A stretch of 64,000 bases of DNA from Begonia masoniana (Eukaryota; Streptophyta; Magnoliopsida; Cucurbitales; Begoniaceae), in assembly GCA_022432975.1 (NCBI GenBank), contig CM039502.1:71694573-71758572 (forward strand). Direction: 5' to 3'. This document shows, in pieces, positions 34,011 through 46,654 of the stretch (position 1 is its first letter; every line of letters begins with the position of its first letter). The translations under genes and the position numbers were made by a program. Below the pieces are notes generated by a model. The model worked only from the letters and a program-made list of their open reading frames with translations. It was not told the origin of the DNA and searched no databases.

Positions 34011-36574
34011 TGTCACGACCCTAACACTGTACCCGTTTTTCTTTTTTTTTTTTATACCAATATACATTAAACCTTAATCCTAATCTTAAACGGAGATTAA
34101 ATTGAAATCAGAGTTTGTTTAGTAAATCGTTTAAAACAAATATTAAAACAATTGAAATTAAAGCAATTTAAAATAATTTAAAACAATTAAATAAATGTAA
34201 AAACATAATAAAAAAAATCGGCCATAGAACGGAGGGCAAACACGTCAAAAATTGGGAAACAGAGGGGCGCTCGATCGGCTACTCAATAGCCGATCGGGCG
34301 GCCCATGCTGAACCGATCGAACGCCATCATTTAGGCGTTCAGTCGGTTCGCGTTCTGTTTCCAGAACGCCTAATCCGACGTGCAAACCGACCCATCGGCC
34401 CTCTTTCGGCGCTCAGTCGCATAACTCTCTGTTTCTCCAGAGAGTTCTGCGTCCCAACATCAAACATTAGGCGTTCGATCGCCACACATTTTTCCTTGTT
34501 CCTTCCAGACATCCTACACGCTTTTTCTTATACACCTAGTTTCAACATATTCCTACAAATATAAACACACATTCTACTTACACACCATAACATACATTTC
34601 AACACAAACTCACTCAAACCTCATCCAAAACCACGACTCGAAACACATTTAAAACATAACCTATTTTCATGAAAACAAACCGCATGGATATGTTTAAAAC
34701 TTAAACATTTCCTCCTGTTGGAAATCACTTACAATTCAAGTTAAACTCTACCAAAGCAGTTTATAAACAGGTTTTCAAAACGTTTAAAACTTCAAAAGTA
34801 AACTTATCCACTACCAGAACCAAGCATCCTAAAATGTCTATACAATTGTCAGCTCAAAACATCCCAAAAACCCTCAAAACATATACATACTTCCCCACGG
34901 GTCGGTTAAGCGTCGACTGCGCCAGCACACTACCACAACCATTCTTTGTCAACTGGACTCATGTCTCAGGCGGAGGAATCTCATCCTCACCTGTTTCCTC
35001 GTAATCACCTACACCATACGAATACACTATGAGATAAAAATCTCAGTAAGCTCTACGTAAATACAATGCGTGCTGTGCATGTGAATCTGTAAATCATGCA
35101 TCATTTTCTTTACTTTACTTTACTGTGGGTGTCACCGAGATCCTGACCCCCTAACCAGAGAGAGCACATCCAGCGGGCGGACTACTCTTTCCAGCTAGAG
35201 GAGGGGGGTACACGCTTACAACACGTACAGCCGTGCCTGAGCCCCATCTCGCATGACCTATAAACTGTATGCCTTGCGGCCTGTAAGCCTTTCGGCCGGT
35301 AAACTGTAAGCCTTACGGCCAATTATATTCTTTGCATTATCTTTAAAACAATGTGCGGAAATTCGTTTTCATGTTTTTCTTTAAAACAAGTGATGCGTGA
35401 ACAGTTCAATATCTTAAAGTAAACAAACAATAATGTGTACCGTTAAAACCGTAAAGCGTAACCTATAAACCACTAGACCTAGCTACCCAAACCAAGCAAA
35501 ATTAAACAGACGCATCTCCAAAACTCCTCGAGACGACATTCGACGTACGGTGTAGGCCAATCGGCCAGAGAAGATCACGAGAACTTACCTCGTGTCCAAA
35601 GCAGCTCAAGCTCCGTCCACGAGCGTTGTTTGTCTGAAGCAAAACACAACGTTTATCGTTAAAATGAGTTTAAACTTCTAAACGTCCAAATTTAACCAAA
35701 ACCTTACCTAAGGAATTTTCTTAAAATCTTAACCTAACTAATCGAAGTATTTAAACGACGACTAACGCTTGATAGTTTAAAATTTCAATTAACGAGTTTT
35801 TCGAAAAACCCAAAAATTCACCATTTTTAACATTTCTCACAAATCACTCTAACTTCGTCCAATAACGTTCAATACGTCCTATACATTCGTAATCTACAAC
35901 AATCTATCGATTTCGAACCCTAAATCTCGATTTTTAACATAACCCTAATCGAAACCCTAACCGTATAACTTTGCGAAAACTGAAAACTAACGCTCTAAAA
36001 CTTTAGAATCATACCTAGAGCGTCAAATGGAGGAGAAAGCGCGAAGAAAACAGAACGATTGGAGGAAGAATCGTAGGTCGGAAGAGAGAGAACGCCGATG
36101 GAGGAAGAGAAATCGCAGAGGAGGAGTCACTGGAAAATTTGTGGAGTGAAGGAGAAGAAAAGGAGAAGTTATTGTTTTTAATAAATTTGGTTTGGTAAAT
36201 TACCAATTTTCCCTCCTATAGTTTTTATATTAGTTTCGTCTTTTGTTTCGTTAATTGTCTAACGACTCGTTTTCTCCAAATTTCCTTATTTCACCAATAA
36301 GTCCAACTTATTATTTAGGATTTATTAAAACTGTTCGTTCGCAAATCGGACCTCGTTTACTATTTTTACTAAAACGTTCTTTGTATTACGAGAAACTTAA
36401 TTACTCGGAATATAGCGTTATTACTCCAAAAATTCTCGTAAATTCCTTAAAATTCCAATTAATAATTAGGATCATTATGGCTCTTCCTTTTCATAAAATG
36501 AGTTTGATTTGACATATTTATCAAAATGCCAATATATATTATAATATGAAATTCCGTACAGGCCGGATATTACA
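34011..36574 (-). repeat. Solo LTR sL2 (gypsy chromovirus-like) inside Cop-S1
   Basis: Runs from TGTCACGACCCTAACACTG to GGCCGGATATTACA, 2.56 kb, with a perfect TSD CCTCG (34006-34010, 36575-36579). It matches sL3 (52711-55197) over most of its length and sL1 in reverse. The GATCGATC region at 34270-34490 is degenerate ('ctcgatcggc', 'gccgatcggg'). There are no genes. Confidence 0.92.
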
Positions 36575-36642
36575 CCTCGAGCATCCACTATCGAGATACC
36601 ATTGATTCTTCCCGGGAGAGCTATCAACCTACAAAATAATAA

Positions 36643-38192
36643 TCAAGTGGTCTTCTTAGGTACCCAAATCTTTTGGGTCCTAGTATTAGGTTTCGTTCCT
36701 TTAGGAACCCATTGTAATCCACTACCATATTTAATCTTTCTTAATTTTAATGGACATTCAAAAGATTTATGTCCTACTTCATTACATGCATGACAAGTAA
36801 ATGATCTAATAAAGAAATTCTTATAAACTTTCTTTTTATTAGATTTTTCATAACCTAACCCCGCCTTGTCAAATGTCACTCTTTAGCTTCCTAGCAACAC
36901 ATTCAAATTCTTGCTCCCATTAGTAAACTTAAGAACAATGTCATTCAACTTCTCATTTCTACTCTTAAGTTCACTAATTTCCTTTTCATGCAAGTTAGTC
37001 TCCTTGGCATGCTTTTCAATTAAACTTGCATTTTTCTTTCTTAATATATTGTATTTAGTCTTTAACATGCCAAATTTCTTTACTAAATCATTAAATACAT
37101 CAATTAGCTCACCATCCTTATTTTTATCACTAGAAGAGTAACTAACCTCATCTTCATGGGCTATGAAACATAGATTGGCCACTTCCTCATCTTTGGAGGA
37201 GATGTCACTTTCGCTATTGTCCCATGTAGCCTTCATAGCCCTCTTCTCAAATTTCTTCAGAATCTTCTTTGATTGAGGACACTCCGCTTTGATGTGTCTC
37301 GGCTTCCCGCATTCAAAACAAGTAATTTCATTTTGAGGCTTGTCTCCCTTTGAAAATCTCTTCCCTTGCATTCTTTTTCGTTGGAGGAATTCTCTAAACC
37401 TCCTTGTGATGAATGCTATCTCCTCATCGTCCTCTTTTTGCTCAGATTCGTCTTGTTTGCTAGAGGAGGCTTTGAGTTCGATGTCCTTTCTTTTGGTGAT
37501 CTCCTTGTCTTTGAGATTCTCCTTCTCATTGGCTTTCATGGTGATCTCATGTGTCATGAGAGAGCCAATGAGTTCTTTAAGCTTGAGGACCTTGAGATCC
37601 CTTGCTTCTTGAATGGCTGTCACCTTAGGTTGCTATGCTCTTGGTAGACATCTAAGAATTTTTCTTACCAATTCTTCATTGGCATAAGTTTTATCAAGCA
37701 CTTTCAAACCATTAGTAATATTAGTAAATCTTGTAAACATAGAGTTAATGGTTTCATCATTTTCCATAGAGAATAATTCGTACTCATGAACTAACATACT
37801 CATTTTACTCTCTTTAACTTGTTTAGTTTCTTCATGAGTTATCTCAAGTAATCTCCATATCTCATATGCATTATCACTTCCTTGTACCCTATTAAATTCA
37901 TCTCTATTTAAGGCACAATACAAGGTATTTATTGCTTTGCCATTTAAACTTAGATTACGTTTATCCGAATCATCTAATTCATTTACCGCTTTGGAACACT
38001 TACACCATTTTCATTTTTCATAGCTTTAAATGGACCATTTTCAATAACACTTCATAATTCATATTCCATTGCTTGAATAAAAATTTTCATCCCAGCTTTC
38101 CAATATACATAGTCATTACTATCAAAAAAAGGTGGCCTAGAGGTGGATTGTCCCTCTACGTGTGAATTGTTTGTATTGAATGCCATTGTAAA
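36643..38192 (-). pseudogene. gag: Cop-S1 gag
   Basis: The N-terminal codons near 38192 begin MAFNTN, as in Cop-A gag. At 37633-37923 LNRDEFNRVQGSDNAYEIWR and NDETINSMFTRFTNITNGLK are seen. At 36883-37623 there are lysine-rich helices and a zinc knuckle CFECGKPRHIKAEC, and at 36643-36879 a second knuckle CHACNEVGHKSFEC. Stops near 38000 and frame changes break it. Confidence 0.85.
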
Positions 38193-38241
38193 TGTATCAC
38201 AATATTTTTCTAACTCACAAATATGACAATAGTCAACCTAG

Positions 38242-38253
38242 GCTCTGATACCA
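38242..38253 (-). promoter_or_regulatory. Cop-S1 primer binding site (initiator tRNA-Met)
   Basis: The minus strand reads TGGTATCAGAGC, two bases inside the LTR end at 38256. Confidence 0.93.
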
Positions 38254-38255
38254 AT

Positions 38256-39450
38256 TGTAGGATCGTGATTGTCTAAGAGGGGGGGTGAATTAGAAATTTC
38301 TTAACATAATCGTTTTTAACAATGCAAATTAGTTTTATCTTATCTTTTCACTTTTTGTGCAATTAATAACAAACACTTAAAAGAAAGAGTAAGAGAAAGA
38401 GGAAAAGATTGACACCGATATTTTTACGTGGTTCAGCCAACCTTGCCTACGTCCACGCTTCAAGGTTTCCCCCTTGAAGATCCTTTTCTTCTCCTCAACG
38501 AGATTTCTTGATCAAACTTCACGGGCGTCGATCTATTGCTTTACAATTTTGGATTGAACTTCACGGGAGTCAATACACTGCATTTAAGTTTTTACAAGGT
38601 TGAAAATTGTAAAGCACAAAACTACACTCTCTCAAAAAACAAAATCTCAAGTTTAAATGTAGAGAGGTGTAGAGAATCGAAGAGTGTTAGAAACTTAAGA
38701 TCTCATGAGAGTTGAGAGAGAATTGTTCAAGTTGGCAAAAATTCGTTCTCCCAACCTTCAATCGTCTATTAATACTCATGTCCGTAATCTGCTTCACATT
38801 CGGACGACTCTTTGTTTCCGTACCAAAAATATGACCGTTGAAGAATCCGTACGTAGAAAGGTAGCCGTTGTGGTCTGAGGTCGATATTACTTTCGGCGGA
38901 AGACTTCTTGATTCGGATGATGTTATCCTAGTGGACGAAATCTTTGTTTGGTTGACATTGATCTTGCAGAGCATTCTCATATTGAACTTTCAGTCGACCT
39001 CTTTATTCGTTTGACTTTATTGTTGCAGAATCATTCTTGGTTTTGGTCGTCATTGATTTTAGTAGATTTCAAAATCCGATCGACATAATTTCCACAGACA
39101 ACTTCTGGCTTTAGTGTATCGGTCGATATAAAATTGGTTCCGCCATTGGTTGACTTTGCTTTGTCCGGTTGATATATCTGGCGGATGACTTTCAAATCTG
39201 CTTTGACAGCGGTCGATGTTCCTTTTGGCAGACGACTTATACGTCTGGTTAAAATTATGCATGCACTAGTCTTGACTAACAACAATTAATAAAAAACGTT
39301 AGAAAATATAATACCCTTTTTTTAAAAGGGCATTCTCAATTAACTGCAATTATTAATATCATTCATTTCTTACAATCATCAATTTATATATTTCACATTA
39401 ATCACAATTATCAAAAACATAGTTAGACTTAAACATATTTTAAGTTAACA
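38256..39450 (-). repeat. Cop-S1 5' LTR
   Basis: Runs TGTAGGATCGTG to TTTAAGTTAACA on the plus strand and pairs with 27063-28260. Its right end is separated from the Cop-S2 LTR by only 11 bp, which contain the Cop-S1 TSD copy and the Cop-S2 TSD. Confidence 0.93.
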
Positions 39451-39461
39451 TGTATGACATG

Positions 39462-40691
39462 TGTAAATGCAAATATATTGCAAATATGTTGTCATTAATT
39501 TTTTGAAAAATTACGTTTATGGAAATAATATTTTATTCCATTGTTTTCCAAGTTGGTAGTTTGTTTCTTGGAAATCAAGAAATAATCTATTCAATTTATT
39601 GAATGGATGGATATTAGAAATTAAGAAGATATTGGTGAAGGATAAAAGGAAACTTGAGGATTAAGGAAACTAGATGAAAATCTAGAGGCATTAGTTTTTT
39701 GGAAAACTTTGTTTTGGAAGGCCGATTTGAAAATGATTTGATGAATTATATCAGGCCTTGCGATTACATTAATTATGATATACTTTTCTAAGTCTTCGAG
39801 ATTCATATCCAAGTAGTTGGCGGTACTTTCATAAAATATCACACGAGGTGTCACTCAACCGATTTTGTAATATTTGGTTTCCTTATTCCTTGTGGCCTTG
39901 AATTTTATTTTGGTATTTGATTAAACCTCAGATAATGCAGTTACGAATGATATTTAAGCCTTCGTTTTCTAAGGAAGCGACTGACAGATTTTTTATTCTA
40001 GGAAGGAGATTTCTTCATTATTGAGTCGTCGCTGTTCTTTCTCTCCCAACGCTTCTGCGTATGGGTTTGTGATTATTCATTCAGTTCTTAAATGATTATT
40101 TTACACACTCTGCTTATGCTATGGAATTCATTGATTATTCAAATGTGTTGATTTATTACATCTGAAGACAATAACCTGGTCTCACAAACGGTGTCATAGG
40201 AGGAAATCTTCTTTATTCTTCATTGAAACTCAGTTTCAGGAGGAGGCTGTATTGGAACTCGGGAGGAGTTCTGTTTATCGACAAGGGGAGCTTGTCATTT
40301 TGATCGTGAGCAAGGGGATCTTACCATACACGGATTCTGGGAGGAGTCATTAACAACAAAGGAATCTTGTTGCTTTTAGATCTCAGGAGAGATCGATCTC
40401 AAGTCGAGGGGAGCTCGCAAAAATAGTTTCATTGGGGAAGTTAGGAAGTGGCGGCGACAAAGATAAGAGGGACTTTATTTGTTGAAGTCCGTTTGTCTTG
40501 TAACTTTGTGAACTCATAAAATGTTTTTATATCTAGGCGTGGCCCCACAGACGTAGACGAATTGCCGAACTGCATTACCAACCTCCTGTCTCTTTAATTT
40601 TTGTATATTTATAATTGTCTATCATTGCATTAATTATTGGTGTCACAAGAAACACTCTGTGTGACATCACATAACTGATCTTAATCTTTTA
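39462..40691 (+). repeat. Cop-S2 5' LTR
   Basis: Starts TGTAAATGCAAATATATTG and ends CTTAATCTTTTA, where the 3' copy has the expected CA. It matches 49310-50494, apart from small indels (for example an extra 'attaattttttgaaaa' near 39496). It contains two copies of the 17-bp motif (39837, 40180). Confidence 0.93.
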
Positions 40692-40693
40692 AT

Positions 40694-40705
40694 TGGTATC
40701 AGAGC
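40694..40705 (+). promoter_or_regulatory. Cop-S2 primer binding site (initiator tRNA-Met)
   Basis: Reads TGGTATCAGAGC two bases after the LTR end. Gag starts at 40753. Confidence 0.94.
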
Positions 40706-40752
40706 GGGTCGTTTCTGTTTCTTACGCGGGACAAGATCATAGTTCGTGTGCG

Positions 40753-43179
40753 ATGGACTCTATGAAGGAAGGAGGCTCTACAATGCGTCCACCTCTATTG
40801 GACGGAAGTAACTATGCTTATTGGAAGGCAGGGATGAGAGCATTCATTAAAGCTATTGACGAGAAGGCCTGGAGGTCTATTTTAACAGGATAGAATTACC
40901 CTATGGATACTGATGCAGAAGGTATCGCATCTTCAAAACCTGAAGAAAATTGGTCATTAAATGAAGATGCTTTGGCACACAGCAATTCACAGGCTCTCAA
41001 TGCTATCTTCAATGGCGTTGATCCTATTCAGTTCAGACTCATCTCCACTTACAAATCAGCTAAAAGGGCATGGGAGATTCTTCAAACCACCTATGAAGGA
41101 ACATCAATCGTAAAGTTGTCCAAAATTGATATGCCCCGTAGGCTCATTACACGATCCCAGACCCGAGTCCACAATTTGACTAACACACTTGTCTCTTTTG
41201 CAGGTCATGGTTCTTGTGAAGACTTGGAGGACACCGTGGACGACTTGAAGTGGGAGATTAAAGCTAGGGACGTTGACCAATCAAAGCATCTCCTCATGTG
41301 GAAAGACTAAAGAGGCACCTTAATGCTCACATGGGAATTTGTCTTCCCGAGCTTTGATATTTGTTTCTTTTTTTGAAATTTCGAGCTTATTGGCAAACGT
41401 TGGCCTTCTTGTTTAAACTTTATTAGATGCATGTTAGGATTAGATGGATGTTAGGATTAGATGAATGATAGGATTAGTTGGTGGCTTGGTTTGGCCCATT
41501 GAAGTTGAAGACATGGCTCAAGCCCACATGATGTCCCATCATTCCCCTTCCAAGCCCAAGCCCAAGCCCACCATTAGGTCTATATATTCATGGCATTGGT
41601 GTTTGTAACTTTTTTGGATGATTTATAAGCACCCACAGATTTCTCTCTCAATAGAAGAAGAAGCTTGGAGCAAGAAGCTTCCAAGGTAAGCTCGGTTGAC
41701 AACAACCGAGGGGTTGCACCCCGAACCATTCTTCTAGCTTGGTAGCTAGTTGGAGTGGATTTTCCATCTCCTTCTCCACTCTTTTGAGAGCGGAAAACAG
41801 CAAGGAGTGGCTGTAACCGATTCCTTGAATCGAGTTATCTTCCTTGGAAGAAAACTCTTGCTGAAAGCTCCATAATAGCACTCATCGGCCGATTCTCAAA
41901 AAATATTCATAACTCATCCAAATCAACAAATCTGGACCACAAATTTCATCCGCACACACCTCACTCACTACACAATACTCACCTAAAATTTTGTTAAATT
42001 CCGAGCACGTTTGATCTTTCGTTTGCCCTATTTCTTCTCAGATTTGTGGGTTTTGTGTCACTCGGGAACTAACGATCTTTTTCGAGTTCTTGAGTCTTAT
42101 TTGCAGGTCGGAGCTCATCAAAAATGCAAATACTAACTACTAGATTTGAGAATCTGAAGATGCATAAAGATTAGAGTATTGGTGAGTTCAATGCCAAACT
42201 ATGTGACATAGCAAATGAAGCGTTTGCTCTCGGTGAGATGTTTTCTGAAGAAAAACTTGTAAGAAAGACTCTATGGTCATTGCCACAACAATTTGCCTAT
42301 AAAATCACTACTATTGAAGAAACCAAAGATGTCTCTAAAATGAGGTTAGAAGAATTGATAGGATCGCTTAGAACCTTCGAGATGAATCGTGGAGGAGACA
42401 CGGAAACAAAGAAGGCAAAAGGAGTGGCTCTAAAAACTGAGATTCAAAACTTTAACGAGCATAATGAAGATGACTTGGAGGAATCTCTAGTCCTGCTATC
42501 AAAGAATTTTAGCAGAGTTATGAAGAGATTTAGAAGAGATACTCGTGGTGTCAAGCACAATGTCACTAACTTCAAAAATGGTTCTTCAAGCAACAAGAAG
42601 CACAGGGAAGAAACTCATGTGTCTGATTAACCATTCAAAAACAAAGGCATCCAGTATAGAGAGTGTGAAGGTTTTTGGCATATACAAGCAGAATGTGCTA
42701 ATACTTTGAAGAAAAAGAAGAACTCTCTGAACGCGACTTGGAGTGAGGATGAGTCAGAGAAGGAAGATGAATGCCAGAGCAACCATGTGGCGCTTGTTGT
42801 TAAGACAGAACATAAAGAAAATGGTGGTGTTATACACGGTGTCACATACAACTTATCCAGTAGTTGTGATGAAGACGAAAAAGCTGTCACAGAAGAAGAC
42901 CTTATTGGAGAATACAAGTTTCTTCATGAGAAGTGGACTGAACTTGTTAAAGTAAATCAGCATCTACACATCTAGATTAGAAATTTGAGAGATGAGAAAA
43001 ACAATTTTAAAAATGTTAGTGCTAATTTGGAGACCAAAATGAGAACGAGTCAGGATGAAGTTAATGATCTGACCAATGAGATAAGTCTCATAAAGAAAAA
43101 TGTTAAAATATTGAATTCGAGTTCTTCTAAATTGGATGATTTTCTAAACATCAGCAAATCAAGTGTCAATCGGTCTTGA
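40753..43179 (+). pseudogene. gag: Cop-S2 gag, split by repeat X and stops
   Basis: ATG at 40753 opens MDSMKEGGSTMRPPLLDGSN and YAYWKAGMRAFIKAID, the SIRE gag start. A TAG at 40891 falls where a Trp is usual. Gag continues to TYEGTSIVKLSK at 41124, is interrupted by repeat X1 (41126-42118), and resumes with KMQILTTRFENLKMHK, FSEEKLVRKTLWSLPQQFAY and EELIGSLRTFEMNR. The C-terminal part to 43179 is acidic and helical, with further stops. I see a partial knuckle (YRECEGFWHIQAEC) near 42656-42697 in which the first Cys is lost. Confidence 0.85.
41126..42118 (+). mobile_element. Repeat X, copy 1 (~1 kb), inserted in Cop-S2 gag
   Basis: The insert is flanked by CAAAA (41121-41125, 42119-42123). 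It shares extended similarity with X2 (51368-52595): a short frame with RPITRSQ/RLITRSQ, DLEDTVDDLKWEIKARDV and AHMGICLPEL, then non-coding DNA with a TATA-like 'ctatatatt'/'ctataaatc', a 'caaggtaagctcgg' donor-like site and an end 'ttgcag'. This looks like the end of a retroelement ORF joined to LTR-like sequence, but I see no PBS, TIR or poly(A). Class unknown. Confidence 0.7.
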
Positions 43180-43881
43180 TTGGAGTTCAAAGGAGAAAGC
43201 TCAATTTTACAAACTATAGCCGTGAAGAAAAATCACTCTATACTGAAATTCGTAAGGGAAAGCTCCATGTCACAGCTAGTGTCAGCCACAGGATTTGATT
43301 ACAAAGGGAAGAAAGTCGCAATAAAAACTCCAAGAACCGACAGAAAATCCAACTCTTGTGACTCCTATCATATTTGCAGCAGTAAAGGTAACAAATATGT
43401 TTCTGTGTGTCATTATTGCAATTGTCGTGGTCATATTCGCCCTAAATGCTTCACCTATCTTGCTGACCTAAGACTAGATACTGTTAGAAATGCTTCTTCT
43501 TACAGATTTCCTTATCAAAAATGGGTGAAAAAATCAAGTTTGAAGTGTAATGTTACACATCTTTCACTAAAGGCAATCGCAGCGAATGCATGGTATTTTG
43601 ATAGCGGATGTTCTAGGCACATAATAGGTGAAAAGAAATATTTGAAGGACATCATACCCAAAACCGTGGGAAAAGTAACATTCGGCAACGGTGTCTTAAC
43701 GCATGTCATTGAAAGGGGAACACTAAATGTTCCTGGTCTACCAAAGTTGAGTAATGTCCTTTTGGTGGATGGTTTGAAATCTAATCTAATCAGTATTAGT
43801 CAGCTATGCGATCAAGATTTGAATGTGCAAACACACGTGAAAAATGTGTGGTGTCCGATCAAAACCACAAGTGCGTTATAG
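43180..43881 (+). pseudogene. pol: Cop-S2 zinc knuckle and protease
   Basis: The 233-codon open frame carries a CX2CX4HX4C knuckle (CHYCNCRGHIRPKC), the protease active site WYFDSGCSRHIIGEKKYL and [20 protein letters not shown]. It is in the order expected for SIRE-type pol. The frame ends at 43881 after a shift, with integrase in the next frame from 43806. Confidence 0.88.
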
Positions 43882-45221
43882 AAGGAGTTAGATCTTCAGA
43901 TAATTGCTACCTCATTTCTTCTTCATCTACCTACTTTCGATCGAGTATGGAAGATACTATTTTATGGCATAGAAAGTTGGGACGTGTTAATTTCAAAATG
44001 CTAGAAAAGATTATTTCAAAAGATGCTATCCGGGGAATTCCCATATTGAAGTTTGATGAAGATAAATTATGTGGATCATGTCAAATTGGAAAGCAAACCA
44101 AGGTGTCACACACGGTGTCACAGTCATATACAACTACCCGTGTGCTTAAATTGCTCCACATGGATCTAATAAGGTCAATGCCTGTTGAAAGTATTGGAGG
44201 AAAACGGTATGTCTTCGTTACTGTTGACGATTTCTCACGCTACACATGGGTGGTGTTTCTTAGAGAAAAGTCTAACACTTTCAAAGTTTTCAAATCAATG
44301 TGTACTCGACTCCAACGTGAAAAAAATTATGTCATCATGAATATTATTCGCATCAGCAGTGACAATGGGAGAGAATTTGAAAATTCTGAATTCTCGAATT
44401 TCTGTAAACATCTAGGAATTGCTCACGAATTCTCGGCACTTAAGACTCCTTAACAAAATAGAGTCGTTGAAAGAAATAACTGTACATTGACAGAGATGAC
44501 TCGAGTAATGTTACACGAAAGGGATGTTCCTCAAAAATTCTGGGCTGAAGCTATGAACACTGCTTGTTATACCATAAATCGGGTGTATCTCCGTGGCAAA
44601 ACTTCTATGACACCCTATGAGATATGGAAAGGTAAGACTCCGAATCTTAATTATTTTCATTTGTTTGGTAGTATTTGCTATGTGTTAGATGACAGGAAAC
44701 ACGGGGGGAAACTTGATCCTAAGAGTGATGAGACCATGTTTCTCGGTTATGCTACTAATAGCCGTGCTTATCGAGTTTACAACAAAAGAACTCGAACTGT
44801 CATCGAATTTGTTAATATTCAAGTAGACGACTCTCTGTACACAACATATAATCCAAAAAAAGATATGAATCAGATTTTAAATAATGAAGGCATTAGTATT
44901 CCATCCAATGTCACAGATGGTGTCTCAGGTGGTGTCGCAGGTCAGACTGAGAAAATTGATGACGTGGAGGTGACTACTTCACACAATAGGCAATCATCCA
45001 CCCGTGTTCAGAAGAATCATCCTTCAGATGAGGTTATTGAAGATCTGAATGATGGTATTCAAATCAGAGACAAGCCGAGAGTGAATTATCATGAAATAAT
45101 TAAAATGGCCTGTTTTACGTCAACTATCGAGTCTAAGAATGTGAAAGAAGCATTGCTAGATGAATACTGGATAGGAGCTATGCAAGAAGAACTCAGTCAA
45201 TTTACCCGAAATCAAGTTTGA
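43882..45221 (+). pseudogene. pol: Cop-S2 integrase and linker
   Basis: The HHCC region (LWHRKLGRVNFKMLEKIISK, where one expected His is Arg, and LCGSCQIGKQTK) is followed by the acids in LLHMDLIRSM and ISSDNGREFENSEF. The Glu motif is at 44452-44480: a TAA replaces the usual Gln codon before QNRVVERNN. After that FWAEAMNTACYTINRVYLRG and PYEIWKGKTPNLNYFHLFGS are open, with the C-terminal linker to 45218 and a TGA where Trp is usual. Inactive. Confidence 0.88.
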
Positions 45222-46654
45222 GACTCAGTACCGTGTCCTCCTGATGTAAATGTTATTGGTACTAAATGGATATACAAGAACAAGAGTGATGAGCATGGAA
45301 ACATCACTCGCAACAAAGCTCGGTTAGTTGCTCAAGGGTATTCACAGATTGAAGGAATTAACTTTGATGAAACATTCGCTCTAGTTGCTCGTCTTGAATC
45401 CATTCATCTTTTATTGGCTATTGCTTATATTATGCAGTTTAAGTTGTATCAAATGGATGTGAAGAGTTCCTTTTTGAACGGTTTTCTCAATGAGGAAGTA
45501 TATGTTGCTCAACCGAAAGGTTTTGAAGACCCTCATCATCCCTAGTATGTCTATAAATTGAAGAAGACGTTATATGGGCTTAAACAAGCCCCTCGTGCGT
45601 GGTATGAACGACTCACGCAATATTTATTAACCAAGGGATATGAGCGAGGGGGAGTAGATAAAACCTTTTTCGTTCGCCATGACAAAGGTCAGTTTTTACT
45701 TGCTCAAATTTATGTTGATGACATAGTGTTTGGCTCGGTGTCACAGGTGATGGTGGATGAATTTGTACCTCAAATGACTGGAGAATTCGAGATGAGTATG
45801 GTAAGAGAACTCAATTATTTTCTTAGACTACAAATTCAGCAAGAAAAGAATGGTATCTTTATTTCTGAAGCCAAATATGCCAAGAATTTATTGAAAAGGT
45901 TTAAGCTCGAGAATGCACGACCTAGTAGAACACTGATTAGGACACATGAGAAACCCTCCAAAGATGAAAAGGGAATTGTTGTTAATCCACGTTTATATAG
46001 AAGTATGATTGGAAGTCTCTTATATCTAACTGCTAGCCGATCAGATATTAGTTATAGCATGGGTTTATGCGCTCGATTTTTCAAGCCAACCCGTGGGAGT
46101 CACATCTAGTGTCAGTGAAGCGGATTCTCAAATATGTTAGCGGAACAACCGACTATGGTATATGGTATTCATTCGACTCTAATGCAAATCTGGTGGGTTA
46201 TTGTGATGCTGACTGGGCCGGTAGTTCTGAAGATCAAAAAAGAACTTTTGGTGGATGTTTTTATGTGGGACACAACTTGGTGTCATGGTTCAGCAAGAAA
46301 CAAAATTTTATTTCTCTGTCTACTGCCGAGGCAGGATATATTGCAGCAGGTAGTAGTTGTACTCAGCTTCTTTAGATGAAACAAATGATGAAAGATTACG
46401 GTGTCACACAGGATGTCATGGCACTCTATTGTAATAATTTGAGTGCTATCAACATTTCTAAAAATCCTGTTCAGCATTCTTGGACCAAGCATATTGATAT
46501 ACGACATCATTTTATTCGATCTCTTGTGGAGGACAAAATTATTAATTTAGAGCATATGGTGACCGAAAAACAAATTGCCGATATTTTCACCAAGGCATTG
46601 GATGGTGTAAGGTTTGAAGAGCTGATGTATGCTTTAGGCATCTGTGTTATGTAA
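45222..46654 (+). pseudogene. pol: Cop-S2 reverse transcriptase / RNase H
   Basis: RT starts with VIGTKWIYKNKSDEHGNITR and contains MDVKSSFLNGFLNEEVYVAQ (first Asp), LYGLKQAPRAWYERLTQYLL and YVDDIVFGS. RNase H shows LVGYCDADWAGSSEDQKRTF, SLSTAEAGYIAAGSSCTQLL, LYCNNLSAINISKNPVQHSW and DIRHHFIRSLVEDKI. Breaks are a TAG at 45543, a frame change at about 46067-46110, and a TAG at about 46374 where Trp is usual. In RNase H the usual Asp of the 'CDN' motif is Asn. Confidence 0.9.

Larger units (their letters stand above)
27063..39450 (-). mobile_element. Cop-S1: SIRE-like Ty1/copia with third ORF
   Basis: Two ~1.2-kb LTRs (27063-28260, 38256-39450) bound a minus-strand PBS, gag, protease, integrase, RT/RNase H, a third ORF and a PPT. 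Without the solo LTR sL2 it is about 9.8 kb, right for SIRE/Maximus elements. The flanks GGTAT (27058-27062) and TGTAT (39451-39455) form a TSD with one change. It entered the six-base stretch between Cop-H zinc-knuckle sequence and the left end of Cop-S2. All coding regions carry stops or frameshifts. Confidence 0.93.

Noticed and set aside
36643..46654. Host zinc-finger or kinase-like genes suggested by Cys/Lys-rich frames
   Set aside because: The CX2CX4HX4C motifs are gag knuckles in the proper order of copia elements.
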